DNA of 15,371 nucleotides, taken from Chromatiales bacterium (lineage in GTDB: Bacteria; Pseudomonadota; Gammaproteobacteria; UBA6429). Positions 1 through 7,939 of the stretch are shown here, in pieces. The DNA lies in the NCBI GenBank assembly GCA_027076405.1, contig JALTJN010000376.1, positions 1 to 15,371 on the forward strand, given 5' to 3'. Under the pieces are notes generated by a model. It saw only the letters and a program-made list of their open reading frames with translations. It was not told where the DNA came from and ran no database searches. Made by a program: the position numbers and the translations under genes. The first letter of the stretch is position 1, and the number at the start of each line of letters is the position of its first letter.

Positions 1-374
1 TCGGTGACCAGCAGAACAGATGACTGGGTACTCATGGGCTCGTCAATGATTAACTGTATGTCTGAAAGGCTTTCATTGCTAAGTGAGGACTTACTAAAAG
101 GTTTGCGTTTTGTTTTCTTTAATGAAAACAGAGCATCATCTAGTTCATGCACACTGACAAACCTTAATTCTGGGCGGTCTATTAGGGCTTTTAGCGCAAG
201 TAAATCTAATTGGTGACCATTATTGTAGATGGCCATGACCATGCCATGTGAGTCTTTCAGAAAGCTAATAGAACCATGAGGTTGCGCCAGGTTTTCGGGG
301 TTAGCAGAATCAACAATCTCATACGGAACATTTTGATTTGAGAGTAATGTTTGAATGATCGAAGAAAGTAGCAT
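1..374 (-). CDS. Partial N-terminal part of a YbaK-like deacylase domain protein (possibly YbaK-HDOD), runs off left edge
   Basis: Reading the minus strand from the ATG at 374-372 gives 124 open codons to the window edge, beginning MLLSSIIQTLLSNQNVPYE. The opening (a short helix, then 'NVPYEIVDS', then a stretch like 'ISFLKDSHGMVMAIY') resembles the YbaK/aminoacyl-tRNA deacylase-associated fold. After about residue 85 the chain becomes a Lys/Ser-rich linker. In several gammaproteobacteria such a domain is fused to a C-terminal HDOD signalling domain; the long linker would suit that, but the HDOD part would lie outside the window. The frame is open upstream back to a TAA with no other ATG, GTG or TTG, so 374 is the best start, although no good ribosome binding site precedes it. 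The coding strand is certain from the long open frame; the family is tentative. Confidence 0.55.
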   Translation of the reverse strand, partial: MLLSSIIQTLLSNQNVPYEIVDSANPENLAQPHGSISFLKDSHGMVMAIYNNGHQLDLLALKALIDRPELRFVSVHELDDALFSLKKTKRKPFSKSSLSNESLSDIQLIIDEPMSTQSSVLLVT

Positions 375-625
375 ATGACGAAAATTTGACTCGGTAATTG
401 CTGCACAGGGGTTAAGAGTCTTATCGACAAAGTGAATATTTTCTTTATTATTTCTTGTGAAGATGTGATGAATTTAACAAACTGTTTTCAATTAATTAAA
501 AATGCTACAGGAATATGGCAAAGACGGTGGCATAATATAGGACAGTTGCTTAAAAGGATTAATAAGATCAATAAGTTACATGCAGAATTACTAATATACA
601 CGTTATAAAAAGGTTAAATTGTTCG
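375..625. other. Divergent intergenic region between the YbaK-like gene and the cNMP/rhodanese gene
   Basis: These 251 AT-rich bases separate two divergently transcribed genes and should hold both promoters. No convincing -35/-10 pair or hairpin stands out. A modest Shine-Dalgarno-like AAAAAGG lies at about 607-613, some 12 bases before the plus-strand ATG at 626. Confidence 0.5.
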
Positions 626-1786
626 ATGAGTAAAAAACAAAAAATAAGCATCGAAGAACTCAAGGCATTCGAGCCCATCTCCTCCTTATCGACCGAGCGA
701 CTTGAGGAGCTGCAAGGTCTTGCAGATGTTGAAACTTTAGGTATTGGGGTGACGATATTTCGCGAAGGCGATGTGGATAATCAAAGTGTTTATTTGCTCG
801 ATGGTGATGTACAGATGAGCTCGGTGTCGAATGAAAGTTTAAACACAAGCATGTCTCATAAAGCGGCAGATGCAAAACACCCGTTAGCAGAAGGGCAGCC
901 GCGTCAGGTTACCTGCACCGCGATGACCTTGGCTAAAGTGTTGCGTGTTGATAATGGCATTCTTGATTACATGCTGACCTGGGATCAACTTGCGGTGGCA
1001 GAAGAAAAAGAAGAGCCTGTTTTAGAGACGCAGCAAGAAGAAGTAGAAAATAAGCCAGAGGAAAAGTCAGAAGAGAAGCCGGTAGAAATAGAAAAGGTTG
1101 AGGAAGAAGATGCTGCTGTAGTGGAAGCCCCTGCGGAAGTAGAGGATGGGCGTAACTGGATTCGTCGTATGCGTCATATTATGGCGTTTAAAAATATGCC
1201 GCCAGCCAATATCAAAAGTTTATTGCAGCGTATGGAAACAATTTCTGCTGATAAAGGTGATGTGATTATCGAGCAGGGCAGCCCCGGTGATTACTACTAT
1301 GTATTAACGGAAGGTGAAGCGTTAGTAACGCGGACAGTCGAGCTGGCAACATTAAACGCAGGTGCCAGCTTTGGTGAAGAGGCGCTGCTATCAGGATCAA
1401 AGCGTAATGCTTCGGTCACCATGACAGGGCCGGGCCAGTTGATGCGTTTGGCAAAAGGTGATTTTAATGAATTATTAAAAGAGCCGTTGCTCGATCGTGT
1501 CACGCCGGATGAAGCTCAGGTTCGGGTTGCAAAAGGAAATATCTGGTTAGATGTTCGTCATGTTACCGAGTTTAACCATAGCCATTTACAAAATGCGATT
1601 AATATTCCATTGCATGAATTACGTATGCGAATGAAAGAGTTGGATAAGAAAAAAGAATATATCTGCTATTGTGGTACGGGGCGGCGTAGCTCTGCTGCCT
1701 CATTTTTATTAGTGCAAAACGGGTTTAAGGTTGTGGTGCTGGTTGGAGGGGTGCAAAAAATCCCGCAATTTTTAGTTAAGGCCTGA
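626..1786 (+). CDS. Cyclic nucleotide-binding-like protein with C-terminal rhodanese domain
   Basis: A 386-residue cytoplasmic protein with no signal peptide or helix-turn-helix. Residues about 15-120 form a degenerate cNMP-binding-like beta-roll ('FREGDVDNQSVYLLDGDV'). Residues 125-175 are a Glu/Lys/Pro-rich acidic linker. Residues about 180-290 form a second, better preserved cNMP-binding domain whose phosphate-binding cassette (249-263) reads FGEEALLSGSKRNASV, keeping the Gly-Glu and the Arg before Ala-Ser. Residues about 293-386 are a single rhodanese domain with the active loop CGTGRR (Cys349 to Arg354), so a catalytic cysteine and the CxxGxR pattern are present. Domain identities are clear from motifs; the function is not. 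A plausible reading is a sulfurtransferase or persulfide carrier gated by a nucleotide, or a sensor without DNA-binding activity. The gene is followed after 18 bp by a broken STAS-like gene and a strong terminator, suggesting a two-gene unit. Confidence 0.85.
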   Translation: MSKKQKISIEELKAFEPISSLSTERLEELQGLADVETLGIGVTIFREGDVDNQSVYLLDGDVQMSSVSNESLNTSMSHKAADAKHPLAEGQPRQVTCTAMTLAKVLRVDNGILDYMLTWDQLAVAEEKEEPVLETQQEEVENKPEEKSEEKPVEIEKVEEEDAAVVEAPAEVEDGRNWIRRMRHIMAFKNMPPANIKSLLQRMETISADKGDVIIEQGSPGDYYYVLTEGEALVTRTVELATLNAGASFGEEALLSGSKRNASVTMTGPGQLMRLAKGDFNELLKEPLLDRVTPDEAQVRVAKGNIWLDVRHVTEFNHSHLQNAINIPLHELRMRMKELDKKKEYICYCGTGRRSSAASFLLVQNGFKVVVLVGGVQKIPQFLVKA

Positions 1787-1804
1787 ATCTGGATCGTTAC
1801 GGTT

Positions 1805-2184
1805 ATGATTGATTATTCAATAAATGCCGAGAAAAATATTATTTATTGTAATATTTCGGGGGGAAACAACTTTTCTGGATTTTACCCACTACATTAATGC
1901 GCTTGTGGCGGATAAAAAAATATAATTTAAAATTAAATACAATCATTAATATTCATGAAAGTACCGCGATGAGTTATTCGAGTGGTGCAGCTAGTATCGG
2001 GAATTTTTTTTCGCAATATTTACGACAAAGAAAAGGAGTGGCCTGGGCTTTTGTTATGAGAAGCAATATTACGATGTGGCTGGCAAAATTAATGATGGCT
2101 GAAGTTGATTCATCTCCCATTGACGTTGAATATTTTCAAACAGAAGCAGAAGCTAAAAAATGGTTTGTTGAATTAACAATTTAA
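1805..2184 (+). pseudogene. STAS/SEC14-like small protein gene disrupted by two +1 frameshifts
   Basis: Three reading frames join into one sensible 125-residue protein. Frame A starts at ATG 1805 (MIDYSINAEKNIIYCNISG). It must shift by one base in the six-G run at 1858-1863 to continue as ETTFLDFTHYINALVADKK, and shift again in the seven-A run at 1914-1920 to continue as YNLKLNTIINIHESTAMS and on to TAA at 2182-2184. Removing one G and one A restores the frame. The rebuilt chain resembles small STAS/SEC14-type (SpoIIAA-like) proteins: an opening like 'MIxYSIxxEKNIIYxxISGE', a middle 'NTIINIHEST', and an ending 'VEYFQTEAEAKKWF'. Read as given, frame A stops at 1897 and the remaining downstream frame (ATG 1897) has an unrelated start. 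The cause may be true decay, sequencing error in homopolymers, or slippage. Family assignment is by pattern only. Confidence 0.65.
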
Positions 2185-2206
2185 GAATAATTTTATATGT
2201 AGCATA

Positions 2207-2245
2207 AAAAAAGCCGGGACAATTTTTAATTGTTCCGGCTTTTTT
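2207..2245. terminator. Bidirectional rho-independent terminator
   Basis: An 18-bp stem (2207-2224 with 2228-2245, one G-T pair) closes a 3-base TTT loop. Its centre is GCCGGGACAATT pairing with AATTGTTCCGGC. A-runs on the left and T-runs on the right give a U-tract on both strands. It sits between the convergent STAS-like gene (plus) and phosphoribulokinase (minus) and can end both transcripts. Confidence 0.9.
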
Positions 2246-2269
2246 ATTAAAGCAAATTTAATAATTAAA

Positions 2270-3157
2270 TTAAGCTTTTTTCTTTTTCTCAATTAACTCG
2301 TGAATAACCGGGTTAAGGATGAGTTCCATTGCAAAACCCATTTTAGTGCCGGGTACAACAATAGTATTTGGACGTGACATGAATGAATCCTGAATCATAT
2401 TTTGCAAGTACGGGAAGTCAACATTTTTATGATTGCGGAAACGAATAACAATCATGCTTTCATCTGGTGTTGGAATATCACGCGCAATGAAAGGGTTAGA
2501 GGTATCAACAGTCGGAACACGTTGGAAGTTAATATCTGTTTTAGAAAATTGCGGTGTAATGTAATTAACGTAATCTTCCATACGACGTAAAATCGTATCA
2601 ACAATGGCTTCAGCTGAATAACCACGTTGTGCGTTGTCGCGGTGAATTTTTTGAATCCACTCAAGATTAACAATTGGTGTTACACCTACTAATAAATCAA
2701 CAAATTTAGAGGCATCAGATTTATCATCAGCAGCTCCACCGTGCAGACCTTCATAGAATAATAAATCAGATTTTTCTGAAATTTCTTCCCATGGTGTAAA
2801 TTGGCCTGGCGTTAAGCTCGTGCTTAAACGGGCATTATGTTCTGCTGCTTCTTCATCACTGTGAAGGTAGTAACGACGCTTACAAGTACCTTTATCACCA
2901 TACTCTTTAAAAGTATCAGCTAAAATATCAAAGTGGTTGGCGTCCGGGCCAAAGTGACTGAGGTTTTTACCTTCTTTGGCAAAAATTTCAATTTGTTCTT
3001 TCATTTCTGCGCGATCAAATTTGTGATAACTATCGCCTTCAATAATCAGCGGATTAATTTTTTCACGAAAGAAAATATGCTCAAATGCGTTTTTTACTGT
3101 AGTCGTACCAGCACCAGATGAACCGGTTACCGCAATGACGGGATGTTTAGCAGACAT
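2270..3157 (-). CDS. prk: Phosphoribulokinase (class I, proteobacterial)
   Basis: Phosphorylates ribulose 5-phosphate with ATP to ribulose 1,5-bisphosphate, the CO2 acceptor of the Calvin cycle. The 295-residue chain is the usual length for the proteobacterial enzyme. The P-loop GSSGAGTTT spans residues 12-20 and is followed by EGDSYH (40-45), FTPWEEI, LLFYEGLHGG and the strongly conserved block NFQRVPTVDTSNPFIARDIP, then FRNHKNVDFPYL. A strong ribosome binding site GAGGAG (3165-3170) lies 7 bases before the ATG, fixing the start. The closest heterotrophic relative is E. coli PrkB; blocks such as RGYSAEAIVDTILRRM and PFIARDIPTPDES look more like autotroph enzymes, as I recall them. No RuBisCO or other cbb gene is nearby. 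It lies 247 bp downstream of purD without a clear terminator between them, so it may use its own promoter or be partly read through from purD. Confidence 0.95.
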   Translation of the reverse strand: MSAKHPVIAVTGSSGAGTTTVKNAFEHIFFREKINPLIIEGDSYHKFDRAEMKEQIEIFAKEGKNLSHFGPDANHFDILADTFKEYGDKGTCKRRYYLHSDEEAAEHNARLSTSLTPGQFTPWEEISEKSDLLFYEGLHGGAADDKSDASKFVDLLVGVTPIVNLEWIQKIHRDNAQRGYSAEAIVDTILRRMEDYVNYITPQFSKTDINFQRVPTVDTSNPFIARDIPTPDESMIVIRFRNHKNVDFPYLQNMIQDSFMSRPNTIVVPGTKMGFAMELILNPVIHELIEKKKKA

Positions 3158-3280
3158 GGAGATTCTCCTCAGACCTTATTTTTAAAATGTTTTGAATTCG
3201 GTTAATTTTGGTATTCATCAATACCGCGCTCGTTAAGGTGCGCTTCATCGGCAAAAATCGCTGAGCCGGAAAAGTCGCAT

Positions 3281-3351
3281 ATTTTATGCAAAATTGGCCC
3301 AGAAGTCGAAACTTATCTTCAGTTTAAGATATGCTCGATAAAGAACATATC
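3281..3351 (-). promoter_or_regulatory. Candidate promoter and overlapping dyads upstream of phosphoribulokinase
   Basis: On the minus strand a TAAAAT (3286-3281) lies 18 bases downstream of TTCGAC (3310-3305), a fair -10 and a weak -35. Directly upstream are two overlapping dyads: TATCTT-N6-AAGATA (3314-3331) and GATATG-N12-CATATC (3328-3351). Such a position suits an activator operator, for example a LysR-type CbbR, but neither dyad is a perfect T-N11-A site. The placement is inference. Confidence 0.35.
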
Positions 3352-3404
3352 ATGACTATTAAGGTTGAATTAGTTGTTTTTAGTGAGTTTTGTCAGCATA
3401 TTTG

Positions 3405-4685
3405 TTACTTTTCGCGAGAAATAGCTCGGTGACCGATATCTTTACGGAAGTTCATACCGTTCCAGCTGATCTTATCAGCGAGCTGATACGCCATTGCTTG
3501 TGCTTCACTGACCGTATTGCCCAGACCGACAGCGCATAAAACGCGACCGCCATTAGTCACTATCTGACCGTCTTTTTCAGCCGTACCTGCGTGAAATACC
3601 TTGCTTTCGCTTGTGGCTGCGGGAATACCTGAAATAACATCGCCTTTTGCGTAATTAGCCGGGTAACCGCCGGCTGCGAGAACAACGCCTAAAGCGGCAC
3701 GTGAATCCCATGCTATTGAAGCTTTGTGCAGCTTTTTATCTAAAGCGGTATTACATAAATCAACTAAATCAGATTTCAGACGCATCATAATCGGCTGTGT
3801 TTCCGGATCACCAAAGCGACAGTTGTATTCAATGACCTTGGGTGTGCCGTCTGCCGAGATCATTAAACCGGCATATAAAAAGCCGGTATATGGATTGCCT
3901 TCTGCTGCCATGCCTTTCACTGTTGGTTCGATGACTTCAGCCATAATACGTGCATCAATCTCCGGAGTAACAACGGGGGCAGGAGAGTAAGCACCCATTC
4001 CACCAGTATTAGGGCCTTTGTCGCCATCAAGAGCGGCCTTATGATCTTGTGAGGTTGCCATCGGCAAAATGTGTTCACCATCGACCATGACAATATAGCT
4101 GGCTTCTTCACCGGTTAGAAATTCTTCAATTACAACACGATGACCGGCGTCACCGAAGGCATTACCCGCGAGCATGTCTTTTACTGCGGCAATGGCTTCA
4201 TCTTCTGTCATGGCGACGATCACTCCTTTACCAGCAGCCAGACCATCGGCCTTAATCACAATAGGCGCGCCTTGTTCTTTGATATAGGCAACCGCAGGAT
4301 CAATCTCAGTGAAATTGGCATATTCGCCGGTAGGAATATGGTGGCGGGCAAGAAAATCCTTGGTAAAGGCTTTTGAGCCTTCCAGTTGTGCAGCGCCGGC
4401 ACTCGGGCCAAAGCATCGTAAACTGGCATCTGCAAATTGATCAACAATGCCTTCAACCAGAGGGGCCTCAGGGCCAACGATGGTGAGGTCAATTTTGTTT
4501 TCGGCGGCAAATTTTTTTAAAGCATCAATATTTTCTGCGCTAATGGCGATATTTTCTAACTTGTCTTCAAGCGCAGTACCGGCATTGCCCGGAGCCACGA
4601 AGACTTTTGAAACCTTGGTTGATTGGGCTGCTTTCCATGCTAAAGCATGTTCGCGACCGCCGCCGCCAATAACGAGAACTTTCAT
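3405..4685 (-). CDS. purD: Phosphoribosylamine-glycine ligase (GAR synthetase)
   Basis: Catalyses the second step of purine synthesis, joining glycine to 5-phosphoribosylamine with ATP. The protein has 426 residues (E. coli about 429) and is intact. The N-terminal domain begins MKVLVIGGGGREHALAWK with VAPGNAG at 30-36 and IVGPEAPLVEGI near 69-80. The ATP-grasp part has KADGLAAGKGV (145-155), EEFLTGEEAS (187-196) and DGDKGPNTGGMGAYSP (220-235), and later EYNCRFGDPETQ. The start at 4685 is the family start; a weak AGG lies about 8-10 bases upstream. In many relatives purD follows purH directly; here a plus-strand gene and a repeat element lie between them, so purD must have its own promoter in 4686-4859 or depend on antisense-direction read-through across that gene. 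Confidence 0.97.
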   Translation of the reverse strand: MKVLVIGGGGREHALAWKAAQSTKVSKVFVAPGNAGTALEDKLENIAISAENIDALKKFAAENKIDLTIVGPEAPLVEGIVDQFADASLRCFGPSAGAAQLEGSKAFTKDFLARHHIPTGEYANFTEIDPAVAYIKEQGAPIVIKADGLAAGKGVIVAMTEDEAIAAVKDMLAGNAFGDAGHRVVIEEFLTGEEASYIVMVDGEHILPMATSQDHKAALDGDKGPNTGGMGAYSPAPVVTPEIDARIMAEVIEPTVKGMAAEGNPYTGFLYAGLMISADGTPKVIEYNCRFGDPETQPIMMRLKSDLVDLCNTALDKKLHKASIAWDSRAALGVVLAAGGYPANYAKGDVISGIPAATSESKVFHAGTAEKDGQIVTNGGRVLCAVGLGNTVSEAQAMAYQLADKISWNGMNFRKDIGHRAISREK

Positions 4686-4859
4686 ATTTTTGCCTGATGT
4701 TAGATATTTTATTAAGGATGCGACCTTAGCGGATTGTTTTTATAGGGTCAAACGGAGTATGGACTTTTCATTGATACAGTAATCGGTAAACTACGTTAGT
4801 ATACAATATTCATAGTCTGTCTCATTAGCTCATTCTGGCAATGGCTTTAAGGAATTTGA
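4686..4859. other. Divergent promoter region between purD and the phosphatase-like gene
   Basis: These 174 bases lie between two divergent starts. A TTGATA at 4771-4776 and a TATACA at 4800-4805 on the plus strand look promoter-like, but their 23-base spacing is too long for a standard pair, so I do not assign a start site. No obvious PurR-type operator was recognised by eye. Confidence 0.4.
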
Positions 4860-6224
4860 ATGAAATTCTTATTACGATTTTTAAAACGTTTAGGTTTAGC
4901 CTTTCTTGCACTTCTTGTCGTTTATGCCATTGGCCGCCCGACTCAAATTTGGCTGGATGGTTTTTATAGCGGGGTACGTGAGCCCTATTTGCAAATGATG
5001 TCAGCGAATGCCGTGACGATACGCTGGCAAAGTAAAAAAGAATTTGCCGGTGTCGTTCGTTATGGGAAAAAGCCGGAGCAGTTAAATAAAATACAAACGG
5101 ATACAAGAATTGCAGCAGAACATGAAATTCGTTTAACCGGTTTACAGCCGGCAACAAAATATTTTTATAGTGTTGGCAATAAAGGGAAAGAAATTTTTAA
5201 AGGTGAAAGTTTCTGGTTTAGAACTTCGCCGGCTATTCAGTCTGGTAAAAATGAATCTGTTCGATTTTGGGTCACCGGTGATCAGGGGTATCCGAATATT
5301 ATTCAGGATGAAGTCCGTGACGAGGCGATTGCCTGGGCAAAACAACATCCGCGTCCCCAAGATAATAAGCCGCTTTTCGATTTTTGGTTAACGACCGGCG
5401 ATAACGCCTATCGTTCAGGAACTAATGAACAGTTTCAGACCGGTTTTTTTGAACCTTATAAAGCTATTTTAAGAAACACGCCGGTGTGGCCAGCTTATGG
5501 TAATCATGATTCACGGCGCTGGGTGTTTTTTGATATTTTTAGCTTTCCGGAAAATGCACAAAGTGGTGGTGTCGCATCAGGTAGCGAACATTATTATTCT
5601 TTTAATTATGCCAATATTCATATTGTCATGCTGGATACTGAAGCCAGTGATCTTGATGCTGACGGTGATATGCTTACCTGGTTAAATAAAGATTTAGCTG
5701 CGAACAAACAACAATGGCTGGTTGCTGTTTCGCATCATCCGCCTTATACCAAAGGTTCACATAATTCAGATAATAAGTGGCGCAGTGGTGGACGACTTAA
5801 TGCAACACGAGAAAATATTTTGCCAATCCTTGAGCGGGCCGGAGCAGATTTAGTTTTATCGGGTCACAGTCATATGTATGAACGCTCGGCATTAATAAAT
5901 TGTCATTATGGTTTATCTAATACATTTGAGGCTAAATTTATTAGAGATAATTCAAAAAAATCTGTTTATCGTAAAAAAGCAAGCAAGCTATCTGCATATA
6001 ATGGAACAGTTTATGCGGTTGTCGGTTCGTCTTCTAAAGTGAATGAAGGGCCTTTGGATCATCCTGCAATGCCATATTCGTTTAAGCAAGCCGGATCAAT
6101 GATTGTTGATGTGAATGGAAAACATTTAACGGCTTCTTTTGTTAATAAAGATGGCGTTGTAATTGATAAGTTTGAGATTATTAAAGGTGTGAAGAACGGG
6201 GTAACGTCGCGGGCTTGTTTATAA
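4860..6224 (+). CDS. Membrane-anchored purple-acid-phosphatase-like metallophosphoesterase
   Basis: A 454-residue protein with one N-terminal hydrophobic segment (about 10-24, preceded by KFLLRFLKR), read as a signal anchor placing the rest in the periplasm. Residues about 40-125 form the fibronectin-III-like domain typical of purple acid phosphatases (REPYLQMMSANAVTIRW, then LTGLQPATKYFYSV). The catalytic domain carries all five metal-binding blocks in order: GDQGY (140-144), GDNAY (180-184), GNHD (214-217), SHHPPY (291-296) and GHSHMYER (335-342). It should therefore bind a dinuclear metal centre and hydrolyse phosphoesters; the substrate cannot be read from sequence. AAGGA about 6 bases before the ATG supports the start. 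It is the only plus-strand gene between purD and purH, which suggests insertion into an ancestral purH-purD unit. The end is immediately followed by an inverted repeat. Confidence 0.9.
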   Translation: MKFLLRFLKRLGLAFLALLVVYAIGRPTQIWLDGFYSGVREPYLQMMSANAVTIRWQSKKEFAGVVRYGKKPEQLNKIQTDTRIAAEHEIRLTGLQPATKYFYSVGNKGKEIFKGESFWFRTSPAIQSGKNESVRFWVTGDQGYPNIIQDEVRDEAIAWAKQHPRPQDNKPLFDFWLTTGDNAYRSGTNEQFQTGFFEPYKAILRNTPVWPAYGNHDSRRWVFFDIFSFPENAQSGGVASGSEHYYSFNYANIHIVMLDTEASDLDADGDMLTWLNKDLAANKQQWLVAVSHHPPYTKGSHNSDNKWRSGGRLNATRENILPILERAGADLVLSGHSHMYERSALINCHYGLSNTFEAKFIRDNSKKSVYRKKASKLSAYNGTVYAVVGSSSKVNEGPLDHPAMPYSFKQAGSMIVDVNGKHLTASFVNKDGVVIDKFEIIKGVKNGVTSRACL

Positions 6225-6230
6225 ATGTTG

Positions 6231-6331
6231 GCCACGAAGGACACCAAGAATACAAAGAAAAAATATTGATGTTTAAATAATCTGCTGATTTATGATTTTT
6301 AAAACTTCGTGCTCTTAGTGTCCTTCGTGGC
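6231..6331. repeat. CCACGAAGG-type imperfect inverted repeat, copy 1
   Basis: Arms 6231-6257 and 6305-6331 pair at 23 of 27 positions, enclosing a 47-base AT-rich loop. Each arm is made of three degenerate 9-base units of the form YACRAAGRR (CACGAAGGA, CACCAAGAA, TACAAAGAA). It fills the gap between the convergent phosphatase-like gene (stop at 6222-6224) and purH (stop at 6339-6341). A transcript in either direction would fold into a long hairpin, so it may act as a transcription barrier, though a T-run is lacking. Confidence 0.85.
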
Positions 6332-6338
6332 TATCCTT

Positions 6339-7904
6339 TTAATGCCGGAAATGACGCATTCCAGTAAAGACCATGGCGATGTCATGTTCATTGGCCGCAG
6401 CAATGACTTCGTCATCACGCATAGAACCACCAGGCTGGATAACCGCAGTAATCCCGTTTTCAGCCGCTTGATCTAAACCGTCGCGGAACGGGAAGAAAGC
6501 ATCACTTGCCATTACCGAACCTTTAACTTCAAGACTGGCATGTTCCGCTTTAATACCGGCAATACGTGCAGAGTTAACACGACTCATTTGACCTGCGCCG
6601 ACACCAATGGTCATATTACCTTTACCATAAACAATGGCGTTGGACTTAACAAATTTTGCAACTCGCCAGCTGAATAAAAGATCCTGCATTTCTTCATCTG
6701 TGGGTTGGCGTTTAGTGACAACTTTAAGTTCATTATAAAGCGCTAAGTCTGCATCCTGAACTAACAGGCCACCGTTGACACGTTTAAAATCTAAACGTGG
6801 CGCTTGCTCATTATCCCATTCACCACATTCCAGTAAACGGACATTCTTTTTCTTGGCAACGGCTTTAATGGCATCTGCACTAATTTTTGGCGCGATAATA
6901 ACTTCGACAAACTGACGTTCAACAATGACGCTTGCTGTTTCGCCATCAAGCTCTTGATTAAAGGCAATGATGCCGCCAAAGGCTGACTCTGGATCAGTGG
7001 CATAAGCATTCTCATAAGCTTCTAAAATATTATGACTGGTAGACACACCACAAGGGTTAGCATGTTTAACAATGACACAGCTTGGACCTTCACTGAATTG
7101 TTTAACACATTCCAGTGCAGCATCGGTATCGCCAATGTTGTTGTAAGAAAGTTCTTTACCTTGAAGTTGTTTTGCTGTGGCAATGCTTGCGCTAGATGGA
7201 TGCTCTTCTATATAAAACGCTGCAGCCTGATGCGGGTTTTCGCCGTAGCGCATTTCCTGTGTTTTATTGTATTGGCTATTAAAGGTTCTCGGGAAAGTTG
7301 TTTTAGAACCATCTGCTTTAATACAGCCCAAGTAATTTGCAATTGCACCATCGTAGTGTGAAGTATGCTCAAATGTTTTTACTGCCAGGTCAAAACGAGT
7401 CGCTTCGGTGACTTCACCTTTGTTATCTTTGATTTCGTTTAATACCCGGCTGTAATCATTGGCATCAACCACAACAGTAACAGATGCATGATTTTTTGCT
7501 GCAGAACGCAACATGGTAGGACCACCTATATCGATGTTTTCTATCGCAAGCTCTAAACTGCAGTTGTCTTTTGCGATAGTTTCTTCAAACGGATAAAGGT
7601 TAACAACTACCATATCAATGGGCGGAATATCATGTTTTTGCATTACATCTTCATCAGTACCACGGCGGCCTAATAAACCACCATGAATTTTGGGGTGTAA
7701 TGTTTTAACCCGGCCATCCATCATTTCAGGGAAACCGGTGTAATCTGAAACTTCGATAACCGGTACACCATTATCTGCAAGCAGTTTTGCTGTTCCACCG
7801 GTCGAAAGTATTTCTATACCGTGATAGGTGTAAAGGCTTTTTGCAAAGTCAACAATACCGGATTTGTCCGAAACACTGATTAATGCACGGGTGATTTTTG
7901 ACAT
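6339..7904 (-). CDS. purH: Bifunctional AICAR transformylase / IMP cyclohydrolase
   Basis: Performs the last two steps of IMP synthesis: formylation of AICAR with 10-formyl-tetrahydrofolate and ring closure. I place the start at ATG 7904, giving 521 residues (E. coli about 529) beginning [16 protein letters not shown], the family start. An upstream in-frame ATG at 7961 would add 19 residues, but those codons lie in the downstream arm of a repeat and have no counterpart in the family. A GGA about 10 bases upstream of 7904 may serve as ribosome binding site. The cyclohydrolase (MGS-like) domain occupies residues about 1-150, with STGGTAK (34-40), [16 protein letters not shown] (61-76) and [18 protein letters not shown] (121-138). 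The transformylase domain carries RYGENPHQ (219-226) and the active-site KHANPCG (280-286). No sign of damage. Confidence 0.97.
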   Translation of the reverse strand: MSKITRALISVSDKSGIVDFAKSLYTYHGIEILSTGGTAKLLADNGVPVIEVSDYTGFPEMMDGRVKTLHPKIHGGLLGRRGTDEDVMQKHDIPPIDMVVVNLYPFEETIAKDNCSLELAIENIDIGGPTMLRSAAKNHASVTVVVDANDYSRVLNEIKDNKGEVTEATRFDLAVKTFEHTSHYDGAIANYLGCIKADGSKTTFPRTFNSQYNKTQEMRYGENPHQAAAFYIEEHPSSASIATAKQLQGKELSYNNIGDTDAALECVKQFSEGPSCVIVKHANPCGVSTSHNILEAYENAYATDPESAFGGIIAFNQELDGETASVIVERQFVEVIIAPKISADAIKAVAKKKNVRLLECGEWDNEQAPRLDFKRVNGGLLVQDADLALYNELKVVTKRQPTDEEMQDLLFSWRVAKFVKSNAIVYGKGNMTIGVGAGQMSRVNSARIAGIKAEHASLEVKGSVMASDAFFPFRDGLDQAAENGITAVIQPGGSMRDDEVIAAANEHDIAMVFTGMRHFRH

Positions 7905-7939
7905 GATTATTTCCGTAATTTTAAAGTAACAGGATCTTG

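Noticed and set aside
4..216. Plus-strand 70-codon frame at the left edge
   Set aside because: It is antisense to the 124-codon minus-strand frame (374 to edge), whose protein has a recognisable domain pattern; the plus frame matches nothing.
1897..2184. 95-codon frame taken as a complete gene
   Set aside because: Its first 8 or so residues read out of frame relative to the family-like sequence; the whole is better explained as the C-terminal part of a frameshifted gene starting at 1805.
4771..4805. TTGATA and TATACA as the phosphatase gene promoter
   Set aside because: The spacing is 23 bases, outside the usual 15-19, so it was not called as a promoter.
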